From contig JADJSS010000030.1 in the NCBI GenBank assembly GCA_016711605.1, positions 1 to 18,738 of the forward strand: a DNA stretch of 18,738 bases, in the 5' to 3' direction. Numbering within the stretch: position 1 is the first letter of the stretch; each line of letters starts with the position of its first letter. The stretch comes from Saprospirales bacterium. Lineage in GTDB: Bacteria > Bacteroidota > Bacteroidia > Chitinophagales > JADIYW01. The position numbers and the translations under genes are program-made. Shown here in pieces: positions 15,896 through 18,738 of this stretch. Under the pieces are notes generated by a model, which did no database searches, had not been told where the DNA came from, and saw only the letters and a list, made by a program, of their open reading frames with translations.

Positions 15896-16447
15896 TTATT
15901 TTATTAAACGACTGATGGCTTTAAATTCATCTGTTCCGGCTTCATCAATTAGCTGGAATAAAATCATTTCTGTCGAAACAATATACGCTCCGGCATGTTT
16001 TAAACGATCTAATGCAATTCTTTTATTATCTGTTGTTCTGGAAGAAATGGCATCAGCTACCACATGAACTTCGTATCCATTTTCTAAAGCTTCCAATGCT
16101 GTTTTAAAAACACAGATGTGAGATTCAACGCCGCATAGAATAAGAGAAGTTACATTTAACTTTTGTAATTTATTCATTACATCAGAAGATTGCATACAAC
16201 TAAAACACATTTTCTCGGTAATGTCAGCATTTTCAGGTAGTTCCACTTCCTTACAGGTATTTCCTAATCCTTTTGGATATTGTTCTGTTACGATAAGCGG
16301 AAGATGTAAGATAGCAGCACCTTTTATTAATCGATTTACATTTGCTAATATCAGTTCATTATTATGAATTACAGGCATTAATTTTTCTTGCACATCGATG
16401 ACGAGTAATGCGGTTGTTTCTTTATTTAATAATCCGAGAGTAGTCAT
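15896..16447 (-). CDS. Isochorismatase-like (cysteine hydrolase) family protein
   Basis: This 183-residue alpha/beta hydrolase is of the isochorismatase superfamily, closest in style to YcaC or ISOC-domain proteins. The catalytic triad is visible: Asp18 (LLVIDVQEKL), Lys79 (ITEKMCFSC) and Cys112 (CGVESHICV), with the usual cis-peptide neighbourhood before it. Members hydrolyse C-N or similar bonds in amides and N-carbamoyl compounds, and many have no known substrate. It lies between the thiamine-diphosphate enzyme and the acyl-CoA ligase in one orientation, with gaps of about 10 bases, so one transcript is likely. There is no sign of chorismate metabolism around it. Confidence 0.9.
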   Translation of the reverse strand: MTTLGLLNKETTALLVIDVQEKLMPVIHNNELILANVNRLIKGAAILHLPLIVTEQYPKGLGNTCKEVELPENADITEKMCFSCMQSSDVMNKLQKLNVTSLILCGVESHICVFKTALEALENGYEVHVVADAISSRTTDNKRIALDRLKHAGAYIVSTEMILFQLIDEAGTDEFKAISRLIK

Positions 16448-16457
16448 TTTTTATTTT

Positions 16458-18181
16458 TTACATAGAAATAGAACCTTTTCTGAAATCAGATTTTCCAATA
16501 ATTGCGTTAATGATGTAAGGAATTCCGTTTCTGCTTTTTGCTTTTGCTTCTTTTGCTGCCTGTACAAATGTTTCCATATTTTCTACACGCATACCTTCAG
16601 CACCAAATGCTTTTCCAATCATTTCGTAATCGGAATGCTCTAATCGAACGGCACAGTCACTGTTTAAAAAATCCACCTGGTCTCTGGCGATTTGTGCCCA
16701 ACAGGCATCGTTTCCAATTAAAGAAATTACAGGTATTTTATGTCGAACAAAAGTGTCGTATTCCATTAAACTATAACCAGCGCTGCCGTCACCATAAATA
16801 ATCCATACATCTTTTTCCGGAAAAACTAATTTTGCACCTAATGCAAATCCTGCACCAACGCCTAATGTTCCGAAAACACCTGGGTCGAGCCAGGAAAGAG
16901 GTGAACGAGGTTTTAAGGTATAAGCAGAAGTGGCAACAAAATCGCCACCATCAGCAATTAAAATAGTATTATCATCAAGTATGTTGTCCAGTTCTCTGAA
17001 TAATTTTATTGGATTAATACCTATCCATATTTTTTGCTGCTTGTTCATCTATATTTTTTTCACGTTCATTATCTTTATCACGCAATTTTTTATTCCAGTC
17101 ATAATAATTACCGGAAAATTCTTTAGCTAAATCTATCAGAAAATTTTGAGGATCAGCCAAAATACCAATTGATGGTCTTTTGTTTTTTGTCAGATCTTCT
17201 TTGCTGCGATTGATAGAAACAAAAGGACGATGACCAATGTGATTTCCATAATCTAAACGGAAATCATTTGGTACACCTGCTAGTATAATTAAATTAGCTT
17301 CTTTGATAGCTTCTTTTCGTTTATGACGAAGTTGTAAATTATTTTCTTTTCCTAATAATCCACGACCCATGCCACTTAGATAAACAGGAATGCCAAGTTT
17401 AATTACAGCATTTGTAAGTTCATCTGCTTTTTCCGGATTCATCATCGCTTCATACCTACCACATTAACGGTTTTGTCGCTTTTTAATTTAGAAATTACGC
17501 TATCAATATCAGATGAACTATGTGACGGAATGGAAAATGATGTTGGTTGATTAAATTGTACATTATCTTTTCCTTCAAATAATTTTTTAGCATGACGGTT
17601 GATATACCATTGAATAATTCGCTCTTGCATATTACGTGCAGGTTCTTCTTTGCTTTTTGCACCATACCATTCTCTAACCAACTCTTCATTATATAAGGTA
17701 TCAATCGGACATTCCACAAATACTGGACCAGGAACACCTTCCTGTGCAATAGCGAATGCTTTTTCTAAGGTTGGAATAATATCTTTTACTTTGGAAATGC
17801 TGACTGCCCATTTTACATTTGGTTTCATTAAACTCATCTGGTCAATATCCTGCAAAGAGCCACGACCTTTAAGTATGGTAGCGGCACCGCCACCTAATAA
17901 AACTAATGGTGATTGTGCGAGGTAGGCATTTTTAATTGCAGTAATTGTGTTGGTTAAACCTGGGCCAGCTGTTACTGCAGCAACACCTGGAATTCCTGTT
18001 AAGCGAGAAACGGCATCAGCTGCAAATACTGCGTTTGCTTCATGTCTAGTATCAATAACGTATACCTAATTTTTCTGCACTTTTACAAAAATTGGAGGAG
18101 ATGTGTCCATGCACAGAGCGTAAATAGAAATTTTACTCCATGATTTTGTAAAACTTTTGCAATAATTTCTCCGCCATTCAT
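16458..18181 (-). CDS. Thiamine-diphosphate lyase, ILVBL/HACL2-like (several frameshifts)
   Basis: The frame is broken but readable from MNGGEIIAKVLQNHGVKFLF (start 18181) to KGSISM. Conserved blocks are LGIR-VIDTRHEANAVFAAD (with the catalytic Glu of ThDP enzymes, RHE), VAAVTAGPGLTNT, QSPLVLLGG, GPVFVECPIDTLY, ADGGDFVATSAYTL, and the ThDP-magnesium motif YGDGSAGYSLMEYDTF followed by GNDACWAQIARDQ. The TLCGGHISP-type region and overall pattern match human ILVBL (HACL2, 2-hydroxyacyl-CoA lyase) better than acetolactate synthase. Frame errors lie at about 17030-17035 (T6), 17449-17450, and at least four between 18055 and 18110. The repaired length is about 575 residues. With the neighbouring acyl-CoA ligase it could act in 2-hydroxy fatty acid cleavage. 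Confidence 0.85.
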
Positions 18182-18238
18182 AATATTTATTTTTTATTGA
18201 AAAACATTATCTGTTAATAGATTTAAATATACATAAAA

Positions 18239-18738
18239 TTATACAGCACTTGTTTTTAAAACAGATTCTGTTCCAATTGCTTTTGGAAATAAAATGTTGT
18301 TTTCTAAATGTATATGTGTATGCAAGTCATCTTCAAATTCTTTTAATAAACTGTAGGTAACTTTATAAGTTCCGCATGCATCAGCAGGTGGTGAGTAATC
18401 GCTGCTTAATTGCGCAATTTTACGGAAGCGTTCACCTTCAATATCATGCTCGTGCATCATCATGTGTATTGGATTTTCTACCGTTCCAAAATGTGGTGTG
18501 TTTAATTGCTGATGTGTAATTGTTGCTTTTACTAAATTTCGAATAAAAGGAAACAAAATCAATTCTTCTTTCTTCATGTGAGCTGTGAGCGCTGTTGCAC
18601 ATTCGTTAAATTCTTTGTTGATTTCAAATAATTCAGGATGTTGTGGTCCATGTACTTTGCATAATTTATCAAGATATTGTAATAAAGCTGGTATAACTTC
18701 TTACTTAACAATGATGATTTTTTTTTCGATATAATCAG
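18239..18738 (-). CDS. ric: RIC/YtfE/ScdA di-iron iron-sulfur cluster repair protein (partial, broken frame)
   Basis: Only the C-terminal part is present, since the start lies beyond the right edge. The readable frame runs from 18700 (EVIPALLQYLDKLCKVHGPQ) through TAHMKKEELILFPFI to the stop at 18239-18241. Hemerythrin-like ligands are present: His in TAHMKKEE, MMHEHDIEGE, and HTHIHLENNILFP near the end. An in-frame TAA at 18701-18703 and the shifted segment upstream (DYIEKK) indicate one or more base errors at about 18700-18720. RIC proteins are made under nitrosative or oxidative stress and repair iron-sulfur clusters, which suits the NO-producing neighbourhood. It is 57 bases upstream of the ThDP enzyme gene on the same strand. 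Confidence 0.85.

Noticed and set aside
16458..18181. Acetolactate synthase (ilvB) for branched-chain amino acids
   Set aside because: No ilvH, ilvC or ilvD gene is nearby, and the VIDTRHEANAVFAAD, AVTAGPGLTNT and QSPLVLLGG pattern is closer to ILVBL/HACL2.
1..18738. CRISPR arrays, insertion sequences, phage genes, toxin-antitoxin pairs
   Set aside because: I looked for regularly spaced repeats, terminal inverted repeats, transposase or integrase motifs and small paired genes, and found none.

Overview
The window looks like AT-rich chromosomal DNA of a member of the Bacteroidota. The evidence is the lysine/isoleucine/asparagine-rich codon choice, tRNA genes without an encoded CCA, TAnnTTTG-like promoter elements, many short lipoprotein signal peptides, and a DnaA, Fas1, NorB and NirK of the type seen in that phylum. 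No mobile element, CRISPR array or phage gene is visible.

Layout. 1-1530: dnaA, broken by about seven single-run indels. 1634-1909: a promoter, tRNA-Ser(GCT), tRNA-Pro(TGG) and a terminator. 2052-2624: a fasciclin-domain lipoprotein. 2716-8245 (+): a nitric oxide reductase cluster norC-norB-norQ-norD followed by a dihaem cytochrome c lipoprotein. 13471-8371 (-): a converging six-gene nitrite reductase operon, in order outer-membrane barrel, nirK fused to cytochrome c, a nirV-like SUMF protein, a SCO copper chaperone, norE and norF. 13626-14060 (+): a divergent Rrf2-family regulator with three cysteines. 15885-14119, 16447-15896 and 18181-16458 (-): acyl-CoA ligase, isochorismatase-like hydrolase and an ILVBL/HACL2-like thiamine-diphosphate lyase (broken frame). 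18703 to beyond the right edge (-): the C-terminal part of a RIC/YtfE di-iron repair protein.

How it fits together. NirK reduces nitrite to NO, and NorBC reduces NO to N2O. NorQ and NorD mature or activate NorBC, and NorE/NorF are its usual accessory membrane proteins. The SCO protein is placed to supply copper to NirK. The Rrf2 protein is a likely NO or redox sensor, and RIC repairs iron centres damaged by NO. The block is therefore a partial denitrification island (nitrite to N2O) with no nosZ in view. The nirK/rrf2 intergenic region carries an FNR-like box and a perfect 12-bp palindrome. These suggest dual control: activation by a CRP/FNR-type protein and repression by the Rrf2 protein.

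Quality caution. Most broken frames can be repaired by adding or removing one base in a homopolymer run, and they concentrate at the two ends of the window. I read them as sequencing or consensus errors rather than pseudogenes.
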